This document shows, in pieces, positions 52,024-60,272 of a stretch of DNA of 64,000 nt; position 1 is the stretch's first letter; the number at the start of each line of letters is the position of its first letter. The stretch covers positions 39,773-103,772 of the forward strand of contig CAYOEA010000007.1 in the NCBI GenBank assembly GCA_964402995.1. The letters run 5' to 3'. Made by a program: the position numbers and the translations under genes. The notes under the pieces were generated by a model. It did no database searches and was not told the origin of the DNA. It saw nothing but the letters and a program-made list of their open reading frames with translations. This DNA comes from GCA-2686295 sp964402995. Its GTDB lineage: Archaea > Nanobdellota > Nanobdellia > Woesearchaeales > GCA-2686295.

Positions 52024-52065
52024 ACACAAATTATTTTGTGTATGCCAAGAATTTATTCTTGAGCA
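52024..52065 (+). repeat. two-hairpin element, copy A
   Basis: Hairpin 1: ACACAAA/TTTGTGT (52024-52041). Hairpin 2: TGC CAAGAA, 4-nt loop, TTCTTG, bulged A (52062), GCA. It lies 35 bp after the psmB stop, following a T-rich tract. Confidence 0.7.
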
Positions 52066-52119
52066 AATAATTTACAACATTCTTAAAAAAAAAATTAAAA
52101 CTAAAAACAGGTTTTTTCA

Positions 52120-54009
52120 ATGACAGATATTTTAAAAGAAATCATAAAAGATTTACCTAGTAATAAAATTAGCGACGCTAATTTCGAAGGAGCAAACATC
52201 GTTCTTTATACTAAAGATAAGGATTTTTTCCTTAATGACAAAAATTTAGTTCGTGAGATTGTTAATAAAATCAAAAAACGAATTGAGCTTAGACCAGATC
52301 CAGAACTTTGTATGGAACCTGAAAAAGCTGAAAAAGAAATTAAAAAAATTATCGGCAAAGAAGCTGGTATTGATAAAATTCTATTTGATCCACAGCGATC
52401 AATCGTAATTATTGAAGTTGAAAAACCAGGGAACGCTATTGGTAGACAAGGAGATACTCTTCAAGAAATTAAAGCAAAAACTTGTTGGGTTCCTGTTATT
52501 AAAAGAAAACCTGCTATTAGAAGTCAACTTATTGAAAATATTCGTTCAGTTCTTTATCAAAACTCAGATTATAGAAAAAAGTTCTTACACAAAACAGGAC
52601 AAAGAATCTATAACGGTTGGCTTAGAGGCAAAAAAGATGAATGGGTTAGAATCACTCCTCTTGGCGGAGCTCGTCAAGTTGGTAGATCAGCTATTCTTCT
52701 TCAAACACCCGAGTCAAGAGTTCTTTTAGACTGTGGAGTAGATGTTGCATCTGATAAACATCCATACCCACACCTTGAAGCACCAGAGTTTGATATTAAA
52801 GAACTTGATGCAATCATTGTTAGTCACGCACACGCAGACCATTCAGGTTTAGTACCTCTTTTATACAAATATGGATATAGAGGACCAGTTTACTGCACTA
52901 TGCCTACAAGAGATATTTCTGCTCTTATGCAGCTTGATATGATTAAAATTCAAAGAGACGAAAAAGACTCTCTTTATGCAAGCGAAGATGTTGTAGAAAC
53001 TGTAAAACACACAATCACTCTTGATTACGGCGAAGTTACTGACATAACACCAGATATTAGAATCACATTTTATAACTCAGGTCATATTTTAGGCGGAGCT
53101 ATGGTTCATGCACACATTGGTAATGGACTACATAATTTCTTATATACAGGAGATGTTAAATATGCTAAAACTAATCTTTTAAGTCCAGCACACACTAATT
53201 ATCCTCGTCTTGAAACTATGATGATTGAAAGTACTTATGGTTCTAAAGAATCTGTTAAACGTAGTCAAAGAGAACAAGACCAAGCATTTGGAGACTTAGT
53301 TGCTAACACTGTTAAACGTGGTGGAAAAGTACTCATGCCAGTATTAGGATCAGGTAGAGCTCAAGAAATCATTGTTCTTTTAGAACGTATGATTCGTGAA
53401 GGCGTTATGAAATCAGTTCCTATTTTTATTGATGGTATGGTTTGGGATATTACTGCAATTCACACTGCTTATCCAGAATACTTAAACAACACTGTTAGAG
53501 AGCAAATATTCCATAAAGACAATAACCCATTCATTCAAGAAAACATCAAACGAATTGGTAGTGCTAAAGAAAGAAAAGAACTTGTTGAAGATTCAGGTCC
53601 TTGTATTATCTTAGCAACGTCTGGTATGCTTGTAGGTGGTCCTTCTGTTGGTTATTTAAGAGATCTTGCAGACAATCCTAAAAATTCACTTATCTTTACT
53701 TGTTATCAAGGAGAAGGTAGTTTAGGTAGATTAGTTCAAAGCGGTCTTAAAGAAATCAGTATGAGAAATCAAAAAGGTAAAAATGAACTTGTCGAAATTA
53801 AACTTGAAGTACATAAACTTGAAATTACTGGTCACTCAGATAGACGTGAATTGATGAGTTTCATTAACAAATGTAGTCCAAGACCTAAAAAGGTAATAGT
53901 TAATCATGGTGATAGTTCTAGCTGCCTTGATTTTGCAAGAACAATTCATAAAACTTATAGAATTGAAACTATTGCACCTAAAAATTTAGAATCTGTTCGT
54001 TTAGTATAA
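52120..54009 (+). CDS. fttA: aCPSF1/FttA transcription termination ribonuclease (KH-MBL-beta-CASP)
   Basis: 629 residues, the full archaeal length. N-terminal KH domains (about 1-140, KPGNAIGRQGDTL), a metallo-beta-lactamase domain with SHAHADHSG (HxHxDH 236-241), and a beta-CASP domain with the MIESTYG, PVLGSGRAQE, ATSGML and C-terminal EITGHSDRRELM and NHGD motifs. In archaea this enzyme cleaves nascent RNA at U-rich 3' ends to terminate transcription. A T-rich stretch and a two-hairpin element precede it. Confidence 0.96.
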   Translation: MTDILKEIIKDLPSNKISDANFEGANIVLYTKDKDFFLNDKNLVREIVNKIKKRIELRPDPELCMEPEKAEKEIKKIIGKEAGIDKILFDPQRSIVIIEVEKPGNAIGRQGDTLQEIKAKTCWVPVIKRKPAIRSQLIENIRSVLYQNSDYRKKFLHKTGQRIYNGWLRGKKDEWVRITPLGGARQVGRSAILLQTPESRVLLDCGVDVASDKHPYPHLEAPEFDIKELDAIIVSHAHADHSGLVPLLYKYGYRGPVYCTMPTRDISALMQLDMIKIQRDEKDSLYASEDVVETVKHTITLDYGEVTDITPDIRITFYNSGHILGGAMVHAHIGNGLHNFLYTGDVKYAKTNLLSPAHTNYPRLETMMIESTYGSKESVKRSQREQDQAFGDLVANTVKRGGKVLMPVLGSGRAQEIIVLLERMIREGVMKSVPIFIDGMVWDITAIHTAYPEYLNNTVREQIFHKDNNPFIQENIKRIGSAKERKELVEDSGPCIILATSGMLVGGPSVGYLRDLADNPKNSLIFTCYQGEGSLGRLVQSGLKEISMRNQKGKNELVEIKLEVHKLEITGHSDRRELMSFINKCSPRPKKVIVNHGDSSSCLDFARTIHKTYRIETIAPKNLESVRLV

Positions 54010-54113
54010 GTATAATTAAGCATAAATCACTTTAAAATACTTATTTTTTTTAATTTTTATAAATTTTTTACAGATAGAAAGATTTTTATAGCATTTTTCT
54101 TAATTATCTTAAT

Positions 54114-54644
54114 ATGGTTTTTAAAGCTGGCAAAACTGTAACTTTTGGTAAAAATAAAACTAAATTCAAAGGTCCTTTTGATTGGGATGGTTTGTATAAA
54201 CTTGTTTGTCGTTGGATTATGAGTCGAAAGTATCTTCTTCAAGAAAAAAGATATAAAGATAAGACCGATAATCCACTTGGAACAGAAGTTGAAGTTGAGC
54301 TTACAGCCAGTAGAAAAGAAAACTTTTTTCTTAGAAGACGTATTGCAGTCTCGTTTCATTTATGGAATTATCAGGAAAAAGAAGGAATTCTTCATGGGAA
54401 AAAAACTAGATATACAGAAGGTAGAGTTACTATTGACGTTGAAACTAAAATAGAATTTGATTGGCAAGGAATATTTAAACCAAGTAAAGGTAAGTTCACA
54501 GAAACTATGGGAAAACTCTATATGTGGGTTAAACATAAAGAATTTGAATCAACAACAGTTGATGACCAAGAATATGAAGCTCTTCGCCTTCAACATGAAA
54601 TAAAAAAGTTTTTAAGGATGGAAACCGATACTCATGCATATTAA
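54114..54644 (+). CDS. unrecognised archaeal protein, paralogue of the gene at 54828
   Basis: 176 residues, basic and soluble, with beta-strand-like segments (EVEVELTASRKENFFLRRRIAVSFHLW; GRVTIDVETKIEFD). The opening KFKGPFDWDGLYKLVCRWI resembles LEYEGLFDPKELYAVIDEL in the downstream gene, and strand-rich centre and helical ends also agree, so they are probably tandem paralogues. Family name not recognised. Confidence 0.72.
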   Translation: MVFKAGKTVTFGKNKTKFKGPFDWDGLYKLVCRWIMSRKYLLQEKRYKDKTDNPLGTEVEVELTASRKENFFLRRRIAVSFHLWNYQEKEGILHGKKTRYTEGRVTIDVETKIEFDWQGIFKPSKGKFTETMGKLYMWVKHKEFESTTVDDQEYEALRLQHEIKKFLRMETDTHAY

Positions 54645-54655
54645 TTAGATAAAAA

Positions 54656-54835
54656 ATGGCTGTTACAAAAAAAAAAAGTTTTTTGAACTACAAAATTCAT
54701 AAGGTGATAAATTTTGGCTGTTACAAAAAAAGAAATTTTTTGAACTACAAAATTCATAAGGTGATAAATTTTGGCTGTTACAAAAAAAGAAATTTTTTGA
54801 ACTACAAAATTCATAAGGTGATAAATTTTGGCTGA
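54656..54835 (+). CDS. possible 59-residue repeat-encoded ORF
   Basis: An ATG opens a frame that stays open through all three copies of the tandem repeat and stops at 54833-54835. The 19-residue unit contains FLNYKIHKVINF three times. No ribosome binding site precedes its ATG, and the frame is open mainly because the unit is a multiple of three, so coding is doubtful. Confidence 0.2.
   Translation: MAVTKKKSFLNYKIHKVINFGCYKKRNFLNYKIHKVINFGCYKKRNFLNYKIHKVINFG
54658..54829 (+). repeat. three tandem repeats of 57-58 bp carrying a ribosome binding site and start codon
   Basis: Copies begin at 54658 (58 bp), 54716 (57 bp) and 54773 (57 bp). Copies 2 and 3 are identical; copy 1 differs in its A/T run. 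Each ends with AAGGTGAT, 5 nt, TTG. In copies 1 and 2 that TTG opens a nine-codon frame (MAVTKKEIF, stop), while in copy 3 it is the start of the next gene. The leader thus repeats the translation start of the gene. Confidence 0.9.
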
Positions 54836-55334
54836 AACACAAATAGTAGTTGATGGAAAAAGACTTGAATATGAAGGTTTATTTGATCCTAAAGAGTTAT
54901 ACGCAGTTATTGATGAATTAATGCAACAACATAGTTTTGATAAAAATGAATTTATGAATTCAGAACATGTCTATAAAGATAGCAAACAACTTGACATGGA
55001 TCTTCGTCCTTACAAGAAATTTTCTGATTATGTTAAAGCTGAAATTAAAATTAGAATTAAAGCCACTAATCTTAAATTTGTTGAAGTTGAAAAAAATAAT
55101 GTTAAAAAGAAATATTATCATGGCAAAATAAAAATTGTTTTTGTCACATACTTAATTACTGATTATGAAAACGCTTGGGAAATGAAAGCATTTTACTTCC
55201 TTCTTAGAATGTTAGTAGATAAATTCTTGTATAAAAGTTATATTAATGAAGCTAAAAAAGAAGCAGTTTCATTAACAAACGAAACTTATGATGAAATTAG
55301 ATCATATCTTAACATGCATCGATATATGAAATGA
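54828..55334 (+). CDS. unrecognised archaeal protein, paralogue of the gene at 54114
   Basis: 168 residues from a TTG start with AAGGTGAT 5 nt upstream. Strand-rich core (VKAEIKIRIKATNLKFVEVE; YHGKIKIVFVTYLI) and helical ends, similar in size and opening to the 54114 protein. No known motif. The stop overlaps the ATG of the small membrane protein (ATGA). Its leader contains the tandem repeats. Confidence 0.75.
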   Translation: MAETQIVVDGKRLEYEGLFDPKELYAVIDELMQQHSFDKNEFMNSEHVYKDSKQLDMDLRPYKKFSDYVKAEIKIRIKATNLKFVEVEKNNVKKKYYHGKIKIVFVTYLITDYENAWEMKAFYFLLRMLVDKFLYKSYINEAKKEAVSLTNETYDEIRSYLNMHRYMK

Positions 55335-55555
55335 ATATGTTAAAAAAGATATTCCAATTTAGTTGGCCAAAATTAATCTATAGCATTTTATTAACGGTTA
55401 TTCTATTTTTAGTATCGCAAATGACTCACATCTATTGCGGCATAGCTGTTTCGTGTCCACAAACTATGTCAAATACATTTTTGGTCTTAACGATAATATC
55501 ATGTATATATGTATTAATTATTATTATTCAAAAATTAATTTCTGTCTTAAAGTAA
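55331..55555 (+). CDS. small two-helix membrane protein
   Basis: 74 residues with two hydrophobic helices (LIYSILLTVILFLVSQM; FLVLTIISCIYVLIIII) joined by a short loop containing two Cys (IYCGIAVSC). ATGA overlap with the previous gene. A topology of this type with a Cys pair in the loop is common in small archaeal membrane proteins; function unknown. Confidence 0.75.
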   Translation: MNMLKKIFQFSWPKLIYSILLTVILFLVSQMTHIYCGIAVSCPQTMSNTFLVLTIISCIYVLIIIIQKLISVLK

Positions 55556-55609
55556 ATTTTATAAATAAACTAATGTTCTTTCTCTTATTATTTGTCATGA
55601 TCGCAAAAC

Positions 55610-55631
55610 CAAAAAACATTTTTGTTTTTTG
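55610..55631 (+). terminator. hairpin with U-rich arm after the small membrane protein gene
   Basis: CAAAAAAC (55610-55617) and GTTTTTTG (55624-55631) form an 8-bp stem with a 6-nt loop. The T-rich right arm, placed between the membrane-protein gene and tRNA-Ser, suggests a transcript end. Confidence 0.45.
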
Positions 55632-55662
55632 AGTACTTCGTTTGTGTCATTAAATAAACATT

Positions 55663-55744
55663 GCCACGATCGCATAATCTGGTATTGCGCAAGCTTGGAA
55701 AGCTTGTTCCTTTGGAATTCCCGGTTCAAATCCGGGTCGTGGCG
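55663..55744 (+). tRNA. tRNA-Ser(GGA)
   Basis: Acceptor GCCACGA/TCGTGGC (55663-55669 and 55737-55743) with discriminator G. The D-stem is GCA/TGC. The anticodon stem CAAGC/GCTTG encloses loop TTGGAAA, with anticodon GGA at 55697-55699. The long variable arm TTCC-TTT-GGAA defines class II, and the T-stem is CCCGG/CCGGG with loop TTCAAAT. No intron; CCA is not encoded. Its last 16 bp plus TTTT are duplicated downstream. Confidence 0.97.
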
Positions 55745-55748
55745 TTTT
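55729..55748 (+). repeat. 20-bp direct repeat, copy 1 (tRNA-Ser 3' end)
   Basis: The sequence from AATCCGGG to GCGTTTT is present here as the tRNA end and again at 55818-55837. Such a copy of a tRNA 3' end is the usual trace of integration at a tRNA gene. Confidence 0.75.
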
Positions 55749-55772
55749 ATACTTACTTCCCAGATTCGAACA

Positions 55773-55817
55773 TGCTCAGAAATATTTTATTTCTGGCAAC
55801 ACTCAAAAAAAGAGTGT
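55773..55817 (-). repeat. two-hairpin element, copy C (minus orientation)
   Basis: Read on the minus strand: hairpin 1 ACACTC/GAGTGT (55799-55817), then TGC CAGAAAT, 5-nt loop, ATTTCTG, bulged A (55776), GCA. It ends exactly where the duplicated tRNA end begins (55818), so element and repeat are adjacent. Confidence 0.7.
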
Positions 55818-55837
55818 AATCCGGGTCGTGGCGTTTT
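55818..55837 (+). repeat. 20-bp direct repeat, copy 2 (duplicated tRNA-Ser 3' end)
   Basis: Exact copy of 55729-55748 without the rest of a tRNA. The 69 bp between the copies contain element C and no gene. It may be an attachment-site or target-duplication scar. Confidence 0.75.
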
Positions 55838-55966
55838 TCATTAATTTGATAAGAAAAGCACAATTTAAGCACAAAAAAACAAAAAAACACATAGTAAAGT
55901 TTATAAATAAACCCGTGTTCCATCAACATACCCGAAATCACTACTTAATGTAGGAGGGATCTTATA

Positions 55967-56611
55967 ATGAATAAAGATACTATAATAAAGGCACTTGAAA
56001 CTTTGAAGAAAGACTCTAAGAAAAGAAACTTTCCTCAATCTGTCGATTTGATTATAACTCTTAAAGATTTAAATATCAAAAAAACAGAGGAACAACTTGA
56101 TTTCTTCGCAACACTTCATCATTCTATTGGACGTAAAATTTCTGTTTGCGGTTTAGTTGGTGTTGATTTAGCTGATGAGGCTAAAAACGTGTTTGACGAA
56201 ACAATCACTATGTTTGACGATTACAAAAAAGATAAGAAAAAAGCAAAAAATCTTGCTAGAAAATATGACTTCTTCGTTGCTCAAGGTAGCTTAATGGGAC
56301 AAGTTGCAGGTACTTTTGGTCGAACTTTTGGTCCACTTGGTAAAATGCCAAACCCAAAAGCAGGCGCAGTAATTGCAGTTAAACCTCAAATTAAACCACT
56401 ATACGAAAAACTTCAAAAAACAGTTAAGGTTACAGCAAAGAAAGAACCAGTTATTCACGTAACAATTGGTAAAGATGATCAAAATGAAGACGAAATCGTC
56501 GATAATATTTTGTATCTTTACAACCAAGTTGTTCACCATCTTCCTAAGGAAGCGAATAATGTTAACAAGGTTCTATTAAAGCTTACTATGAGTAAGCCGA
56601 TCCCTCTTTAA
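55967..56611 (+). CDS. rpl1: 50S ribosomal protein L1
   Basis: 214 residues; forms the mobile L1 stalk and binds 23S rRNA. Conserved segments are FPQSVDLIITLKDLNIKK near the start, GRTFGPLGKMPNPKAGAVI in the middle and VTIGKDDQ. A very strong ribosome binding site, AGGAGGGATC, lies about 6 nt before the ATG, and TTTATAAATAA at about 55900-55910 is the TATA box. It heads the L1-L10-L12 operon; L11, which often precedes it, is absent here. Confidence 0.96.
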   Translation: MNKDTIIKALETLKKDSKKRNFPQSVDLIITLKDLNIKKTEEQLDFFATLHHSIGRKISVCGLVGVDLADEAKNVFDETITMFDDYKKDKKKAKNLARKYDFFVAQGSLMGQVAGTFGRTFGPLGKMPNPKAGAVIAVKPQIKPLYEKLQKTVKVTAKKEPVIHVTIGKDDQNEDEIVDNILYLYNQVVHHLPKEANNVNKVLLKLTMSKPIPL

Positions 56612-56612
56612 A

Positions 56613-57563
56613 ATGGCTCATGTATCTCAAAAGAAAAAGGATAATGTGAAAGAATTCACAGAACTTATTGATAAATATCCTATTATTGGTATTGTTGATA
56701 TGCAGAATCTTCCTACTAGACAACTTCAAGTAATGAGAGAGAATTTAAGAGGAAAAGTTCTTCTTAGAATGACTAAAAAGAGACTTGCTAAACTTGCTTT
56801 TGCAAACTCTAAAAAAGAAGGCGTTGAAAAATTAGTTGATCTTTTCAAAGGTATGCCTGCTCTTTTATTTACAGAAGATAATCCGTTCGCTTTATTCTCA
56901 ATTCTTAAAAAGAACAAATCAAAAGCACCTATTAATGCTGGTCAAACAGCACCAAATGACATTACCGTCCCTGCAAAAAAAACTAATTTTGCACCTGGTC
57001 CTGTTATTGGTGAATTAGGCGCTTATGGAATTAAAACAGCTATTGAAGATGCAAAAATTGTAATTAAAGAAGACAAAGTTGTTGCTAAAGAAGGCGACGT
57101 TGTTGATGCAAAACTTGCAGGTTTACTTCAAAGACTTGGCGTTGAACCAATGGAAATTGGTCTTGACCTTGTTGGAGTTTTTGAAAATGGTGAAATTATT
57201 CCTAAATCAGTCTTAGATATTGATGAAGATGCTTACAAAGCAAACTTCGAAACAGCTGCAACAGAAGCTTTTAACCTTGCATTTAATGCTGGTTTCCCAA
57301 CAGAAGAAACTATCACATTAATGGTTCAAAAAGCAGCAGCAGATGCAAAAGCACTTGCAATTGAAGCAGACATTTTAACTGATGAAACAGTTGGTATTGT
57401 TCTTTCAAAAGCAGAAGCTCAAGCAAAAGAATTAGAATCATCTTTGGATATCAAAGAATTACCTCAAGAAACAAGCACAGAAGCGGCACCTGAGGAAAAG
57501 AAAGCAGAAGAATCTGCTGATGGCACTAACGAAACAGAAACACCTGAGGGTGGATCGCAATAA
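56613..57563 (+). CDS. rpl10: 50S ribosomal protein L10 (P0)
   Basis: 316 residues; anchors the L12 dimers of the stalk. The N-terminal rRNA-binding domain has YPIIGIVDMQNLPTRQLQ and LLRMTKKRLAKLAF. The archaeal insertion domain follows (about 105-210), then the L12-binding helices rich in Ala (AAATEAFNLAFNAGFPTEE; AAADAKALAIEA). The C-terminal tail is acidic and ends TPEGGSQ; it lacks the GLGALFG ending usually shared with L12. One bp separates it from rpl1. Confidence 0.95.
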   Translation: MAHVSQKKKDNVKEFTELIDKYPIIGIVDMQNLPTRQLQVMRENLRGKVLLRMTKKRLAKLAFANSKKEGVEKLVDLFKGMPALLFTEDNPFALFSILKKNKSKAPINAGQTAPNDITVPAKKTNFAPGPVIGELGAYGIKTAIEDAKIVIKEDKVVAKEGDVVDAKLAGLLQRLGVEPMEIGLDLVGVFENGEIIPKSVLDIDEDAYKANFETAATEAFNLAFNAGFPTEETITLMVQKAAADAKALAIEADILTDETVGIVLSKAEAQAKELESSLDIKELPQETSTEAAPEEKKAEESADGTNETETPEGGSQ

Positions 57564-57595
57564 ATTAGAATTTTTTCCATAAGGAGGAAAACAAA

Positions 57596-57901
57596 ATGGA
57601 ATATGTATACGCAGCAATGCTTTTACACAAAGCAAATAAGGAAGTTAATGAAGATTCAATGAAAAAAGTTTTAGAAGCAGCTGGAACAACAGCAGACGCT
57701 TCAAGAATTAAAGCTTTAGTCGCAGCACTTCAAAATGTTGATATTGAAGAAGCTATCAAAAATGCAGCAGTAGCACCAGCAGCAGCAGCTCCGGCAGCAG
57801 CAGCAACAGATGCAGCACCTGCAAAAGAAGAGAAAAAAGAAGAAGAAAAGAAAGAAGAAGAAGGAGCAGCAGCAGCTGGTCTAGGCGCACTTTTCGGATA
57901 A
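57596..57901 (+). CDS. rpl12: 50S ribosomal protein L12 (P1)
   Basis: 101 residues: helical N-terminal dimerisation domain (MEYVYAAMLLHKANKEVNEDSMKKVLEAAG), Ala-rich hinge, highly charged KEEKKEEE region and the terminal GLGALFG that contacts translation factors. AAGGAGG lies 9 nt before the ATG. A T-tract (57903-57930) follows and probably terminates the operon. Confidence 0.97.
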   Translation: MEYVYAAMLLHKANKEVNEDSMKKVLEAAGTTADASRIKALVAALQNVDIEEAIKNAAVAPAAAAPAAAATDAAPAKEEKKEEEKKEEEGAAAAGLGALFG

Positions 57902-57976
57902 ATTTTTTTACTTTTCATTTATTTTTTTTTAATAATTTATCACCAATCAAAATAAAATAAAAACGAGCGAAGTTAA

Positions 57977-58870
57977 ATGTTAGCTGATAACGAAAAAAAA
58001 GAACTAATAAACAAGCTTAAAAGAGCTAAAGAAGAGATTAGCGCAGTTAAGTCTAAACTTAGTAAAGCAAATTCTGAAAAAGAAGCTTTATTTAGACAAA
58101 AAGCAGCAGTTAGTCAAGAGATCAAAGATAAAATCAACTTTGTTCAAGAAGCTAAAAAAAAGCGAAACAACTTAACTTCTGAAGTTAAAGGAACTAAAGT
58201 TAAGCGTGACCAACTTAATAAACAAATATCTGAAGAACTTAAAATTGTAAAAGATATTAAAGAAGTTACACCTGTATCTCATGTTCCTGAAAGTTATAAT
58301 AAACCTAAAGATAGCCCTGCTACTATTAAGAAAAAAATTGAAACTTTAGAAACTAAGATTGAAACTGAACCTATGAGTTTTCAAAAAGAACAAGTAGTTA
58401 TGAAGGAAATTCGTTTCTTAAAAAAACAATATAATCAAATCAAAGATGCAACTTCTGAAATTAGTGATATTAGATCTAAAAACAGAGAACTAAACAAACT
58501 AAAGAAAGAAGCAAACAAGCTTCACAGAGATCTTCAAAAACAAGCTAAGGAAAGTCAAGAATTCCACGAGCAACTTATCGAGTATTCAAAAGAAATTGAT
58601 ATTCTTAGAGAAAAAGAAAAAGCTTCTCATGAATTATTCTTAGAAAGAAAGAAAAGTTACATGGGAGTTAATAACGAACTTAAAGTTAAGCTAGAAGAGT
58701 TCAAAAAAGTCAAAGAAGAACTTGAAAGCAATGATGTACAAGTAGCTGAACTTGAGCATGAAAAGAAAAAGAAAAATCTTAAAGAAAAAACTAAAGAAGT
58801 TAATGACAAAATCAAAAAACGTCACAAATTAACAACTGAAGATTTACTTGTTATGCAACAAGGCAAATAA
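57977..58870 (+). CDS. archaeal coiled-coil protein (COG1340-type)
   Basis: 297 residues, nearly all coiled coil, interrupted near 100-140 by SHVPESYNKPKDSPATI and PMSFQKEQVVMKEIRFLK, the latter characteristic of this conserved archaeal family. The end KLTTEDLLVMQ also fits. Function unknown; the family is broadly conserved in archaea and often lies near translation genes. Confidence 0.82.
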   Translation: MLADNEKKELINKLKRAKEEISAVKSKLSKANSEKEALFRQKAAVSQEIKDKINFVQEAKKKRNNLTSEVKGTKVKRDQLNKQISEELKIVKDIKEVTPVSHVPESYNKPKDSPATIKKKIETLETKIETEPMSFQKEQVVMKEIRFLKKQYNQIKDATSEISDIRSKNRELNKLKKEANKLHRDLQKQAKESQEFHEQLIEYSKEIDILREKEKASHELFLERKKSYMGVNNELKVKLEEFKKVKEELESNDVQVAELEHEKKKKNLKEKTKEVNDKIKKRHKLTTEDLLVMQQGK

Positions 58871-58973
58871 GATTTACTCTTAATAATTTTAATTCTATTA
58901 TTATTTTAATTCATATTTATTCTAATTAGCATTAGTCACTAACTTTTTAAACAATTACCACTTTTCTTTTTAT

Positions 58974-59723
58974 ATGACATTATACTTAATAGGCATCGGC
59001 CTTAACGATGAGAAAGATATCTCTGTTAAGGGTCTTGAAGCTGTTAGAAAAGCAGATAAGATCTTCCTTGAAGATTATACCTCTATGCTTCAATCTTCTG
59101 TTCTTAAAATGGAAGAATTTTATGATAAAAAAATTATTCTTGCTGAACGTGATTTAATTGAAAAAGGATCAGATGATATTATCCTTCCTGCTAAAGATAA
59201 AGATATTGCCTTACTCATTGTAGGTGATGTTTTTGGAGCAACTACTCATACTGATTTTTTCTTACGTGCTAAAGAAGCAAATGTCCCTGTTAAAGTTATT
59301 AATAATGCATCCATTCTTAACGCTATTGGCATTGTCGGTCTTGAGCTTTACAAATTTGGTAAAACTACATCTCAACCTTACTGGGAAGATAATTTCAAAC
59401 CTGAAACAGCTTATGATGTTATTAAACAAAATAAGAAATCTGGTCTTCACACTTTAGTTCTTCTTGATATTAAACCAGAACGTAAAATGACTGTTAATAA
59501 AGCGATTGAAGTTCTTGAAACTATTGAAAAGAAACGTGATGAGAAAGTTTTTACTTCTGATACTTTAATTATTGGTTGCGCTCGTATTGGTGGCGACTTT
59601 AAAATTAAAGCTGGAACTGTTGATAATCTTAGAGAAGAAGATTTCGGTCAACCTCTACATTGTCTTATTGTTCCTGGTAATCTTCATTTTATTGAAGAAG
59701 ATATGCTTAAACTTTGGAAGTGA
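58974..59723 (+). CDS. dph5: diphthine synthase
   Basis: 249 residues, SAM-dependent methyltransferase of the tetrapyrrole-methylase fold that methylates the modified histidine of elongation factor 2 during diphthamide synthesis. Features are LYLIGIGLNDEKDISVKGLEAVRKAD, LEDYTS, LIVGDVFGATTH, NNASILNAIGIVGLELYKFG and IVPGNLHFIEEDML. Full length for the family. Next gene starts 6 bp after its stop. Confidence 0.96.
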   Translation: MTLYLIGIGLNDEKDISVKGLEAVRKADKIFLEDYTSMLQSSVLKMEEFYDKKIILAERDLIEKGSDDIILPAKDKDIALLIVGDVFGATTHTDFFLRAKEANVPVKVINNASILNAIGIVGLELYKFGKTTSQPYWEDNFKPETAYDVIKQNKKSGLHTLVLLDIKPERKMTVNKAIEVLETIEKKRDEKVFTSDTLIIGCARIGGDFKIKAGTVDNLREEDFGQPLHCLIVPGNLHFIEEDMLKLWK

Positions 59724-59729
59724 TATTAA

Positions 59730-60257
59730 ATGTTTAAAATTATTCTAGCAATAATTCTTGGCTTATATCCCATTATTCATCAACTTTGGACTCGTTTTGA
59801 AACTAAAAATAAAAAGTCTTTTAATTCTTACAAAAATAATCCTGCATGTTTTTATCTTGACTGGTTATTTATTCCTATAAACGTTTTAATTATTTTTGCA
59901 GTTTCTTGGAATTATCTTTGGTTTTGTTTAATTTTATTAGCTAGTATTGCATTTAATGCTGGAACTCATTATTTTTGGTCTGGTTTTTCTAATGGTTTTA
60001 TGTTCAATAAAAAAGGTCTATCTTTTGCAGGTAAGCTTCACTTTATTTTTTCAAGTATTGAAACTTTAATGATTATGTACTTTTTAGTCTTCATGCTTCA
60101 CAATATTTATGCGCATATTATTTTGGGAACTTTAGTTCTATTCAATATATTCTTACCATATAGCTCTTATAAGATATTTAATGGTAAACCTTTAAAATCA
60201 GACCTAATATTTTCTATAGTTTTATTCTTAGTACTTGTTATTAGAATTATAATTTAA
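59730..60257 (+). CDS. multi-pass membrane protein
   Basis: 175 residues with five predicted helices (IILAIILGLYPIIHQLW; WLFIPINVLIIFAVSW; LWFCLILLASIAFNAG; ETLMIMYFLVFMLHNI; IFSIVLFLVLVIRIII). A HYFWSGFSNGFMF loop contains a His and several aromatics. No family recognised. Starts 6 bp after dph5 with GTGAT as a weak ribosome binding site. Followed by a two-hairpin element. Confidence 0.75.
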   Translation: MFKIILAIILGLYPIIHQLWTRFETKNKKSFNSYKNNPACFYLDWLFIPINVLIIFAVSWNYLWFCLILLASIAFNAGTHYFWSGFSNGFMFNKKGLSFAGKLHFIFSSIETLMIMYFLVFMLHNIYAHIILGTLVLFNIFLPYSSYKIFNGKPLKSDLIFSIVLFLVLVIRIII

Positions 60258-60272
60258 ATAAAAAAAATAAAA

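Noticed and set aside
55629..55941. Open frames on both strands across the tRNA-Ser region
   Set aside because: They overlap the tRNA and the duplicated 3' end, have no ribosome binding site and encode low-quality sequence.
57730..57918. Minus-strand ORF across rpl12
   Set aside because: An Ala/Ser-rich shadow of the rpl12 hinge and charged tail.
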